Assembly (NCBI GenBank): GCA_020200135.1
Contig: JAIVJI010000079.1
Coordinates: 1-64,000 of the forward strand
DNA from: Acidobacteriota bacterium
GTDB lineage: Bacteria; Acidobacteriota; Blastocatellia; Pyrinomonadales; Pyrinomonadaceae
Length of the DNA: 64,000 bases
Reading direction: 5' to 3'
Positions within the stretch are counted from its first letter, which is position 1; every line of letters begins with the position of its first letter. Under the pieces are notes generated by a model. That model did no database searches, had not been told where the DNA came from, and saw nothing but the letters and a program-made list of their open reading frames with translations. The translations under genes were made by a program, and so were the position numbers. Below are positions 63,120-64,000 of the stretch, piece by piece.

Positions 63120-63338
63120 TCAGCGGTTGTGGTCGATGATCTCGGTGATGGCGGAGAAGGGGATTTTGACGAGCTCGCCGTCGGGGCGCTCGATCTTGAC
63201 GCTCGGGCGCGTGAGCGCCTGCGTCTGCTTGAGGCTGCGGACGACGCCGCGCACGCGCGCGCCCGTCTCGGTGACGATCTCGACGTTATCCTTGCCGTAG
63301 AGCGGCTGGAGCGCCGCCAGTGCCTTGGTTACTTCCAC
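63120..63338 (-). CDS. Small Sm-like beta-barrel protein
   Basis: From the GTG at 63338, with GGAG upstream, the protein has 72 residues. It opens EVTKALAALQPLYGKDNVEI (one helix), then VETGARVRGVVRS-type strands (TETGARVRGVVRSLKQ), ending GELVKIPFSAITEIIDH. Length, order of one helix and five short strands, and the closing IPFSAI-EI strand resemble Sm/LSm or ribosome-maturation-type barrels. This is fold-level inference only. No ATG in the upstream part of the frame is better supported. Confidence 0.6.
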   Translation of the reverse strand: MEVTKALAALQPLYGKDNVEIVTETGARVRGVVRSLKQTQALTRPSVKIERPDGELVKIPFSAITEIIDHNR

Positions 63339-63599
63339 GTCAGTCTCCTCGGTGTGAGCAAGGGCACGCCGCGTGCCGCTTGCGCCCGTGGGCGCGGCGA
63401 GCCACAATGTGACGGTCACAGCGGGAGTTCCGGCGTGGGCAGAGTCTAAGTCCCGCGCGCGCCGGATGCAACCGCGGCGCTCCGGACGGCGTATATTCCT
63501 AGCACACGACGCCGGACGAAAGTGCGCCGCCGAGGCGCACGCGCCGAGCCGGACCCGGACGACAGCCGAAGCGGGACCAGACAGACGGAGGGGGCGGGC

Positions 63600-64000
63600 A
63601 TGCGAGCCGAACACACTGACATCGTCAACTGCCCGAGCTGCGGCGCGACGCTCATCGCCGGACTCAGGTTCTGCCGCATGTGCGGCTACCGCCTGGGCGA
63701 GGGTGTCGATGAGTACGTCGCCACGCAGCGCTTCGACGCCTCCTCGATGCCGCCGATGGCGCCGCCCGCCGCCGCGCCCGGCACCGACCCCTTCGCCGCG
63801 CGCCAGACCTGGGGCATGCCGGCCGTCCAGCCCATGCAGCCTTTCGGCGCCACTTCCGCGCTCAACTCGCAGATGCCGGCGGCCGCCGGCTGGGCGAAGT
63901 CCTGCACGACGAAGCGCGGCGGCTGGTGGCTGTGGCTGACGATAGCGATTGTGATTCTCGTCGCGGGCGGGATGATTCCGCTCTCGATGATGTCGCGCGG
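63600..64000 (+). CDS. Zinc-ribbon membrane protein, N-terminal part
   Basis: The frame begins at the ATG at 63600 behind GGGGGCGGGC and is still open at the window end, so about 133 residues are visible. A zinc ribbon of the form CPSCGA...CRMCGY lies at residues 11-30. A Pro/Ala/Met-rich linker follows (about 45-95). A hydrophobic segment (WWLWLTIAIVILVAGGMIPLS) lies near residues 110-130. This layout is common in membrane-anchored zinc-ribbon proteins. The domain after the helix is outside the window, so function cannot be assigned. Confidence 0.7.
   Translation, partial: MRAEHTDIVNCPSCGATLIAGLRFCRMCGYRLGEGVDEYVATQRFDASSMPPMAPPAAAPGTDPFAARQTWGMPAVQPMQPFGATSALNSQMPAAAGWAKSCTTKRGGWWLWLTIAIVILVAGGMIPLSMMSR

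Overview
The window is a high-G+C chromosomal segment that most resembles an Acidobacteriota genome of the Blastocatellia/Pyrinomonadales type. This is inferred from gene content, not from a marker phylogeny. The pointers are a C-terminal fragment of a VWFA-related protein of the acidobacterial type, an Oar-like TonB-dependent receptor with an N-terminal carboxypeptidase-regulatory domain, a sortilin/VPS10-type beta-propeller protein, and a PrsK/PrsR-like two-component pair. Most genes are housekeeping or envelope genes. I saw no rRNA, tRNA, CRISPR array, prophage or transposase.

Layout, left half: VWFA-like fragment, GntR regulator and DUF2339 membrane protein (1-4 kb); large membrane protein with Asn/Gly/Ala and Pro/Thr/Ser low-complexity linkers (4.1-6.4); a broken DUF962 gene and an internally deleted aldo/keto reductase (6.5-7.7); PLP decarboxylase, CysQ/IMPase-like phosphatase, OsmC, RidA (7.8-11.1); PrsK/PrsR-like kinase and sigma54 activator plus a lone receiver (11.3-15.5); a probable structured RNA (15.56-15.77); SbcD/Mre11-like nuclease, Lon-N protein, fused MoaD-MoaE, small membrane protein, dUTPase (15.9-19.6); two M23 peptidase genes, one fused to an NHL propeller (19.7-22.8); Oar-like receptor and VPS10-type propeller (23.1-30.0); two small membrane proteins (30.2-31.4).

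Layout, right half: gyrA (31.5-34.0); broken PilZ gene, Cys-motif protein, acyltransferase (34.4-36.0); a NorQ-YhhN-NorD operon (36.2-41.0); mnmA, sppA, serS, galU-fabG, LpxL-like acyltransferase, DUF2227 protein (41.1-49.5); a helical-repeat protein, a frameshifted TonB-like lipoprotein, secA (49.6-54.3); a tandem cluster of three paralogous envelope proteins (54.5-57.1); Ski2-like helicase, SGNH hydrolase, ispH and small proteins (57.3-64.0).

Two patterns cut across the window. First, at least twelve intergenic palindromes are built wholly or partly from degenerate tandem heptamers. Examples of units are GTGAACC, GATGTCA and CTACTGA. Three copies share near-identical arms and a related 21-22 nt loop. 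They sit where terminators, promoters or translation starts would be. Second, four otherwise conserved genes (AKR, DUF962, PilZ, TonB-like) have lost an internal segment or shifted frame, always with recognisable sequence on both sides of the break. That is either a real deletion tendency in this genome or an assembly artefact, and reads would tell which.
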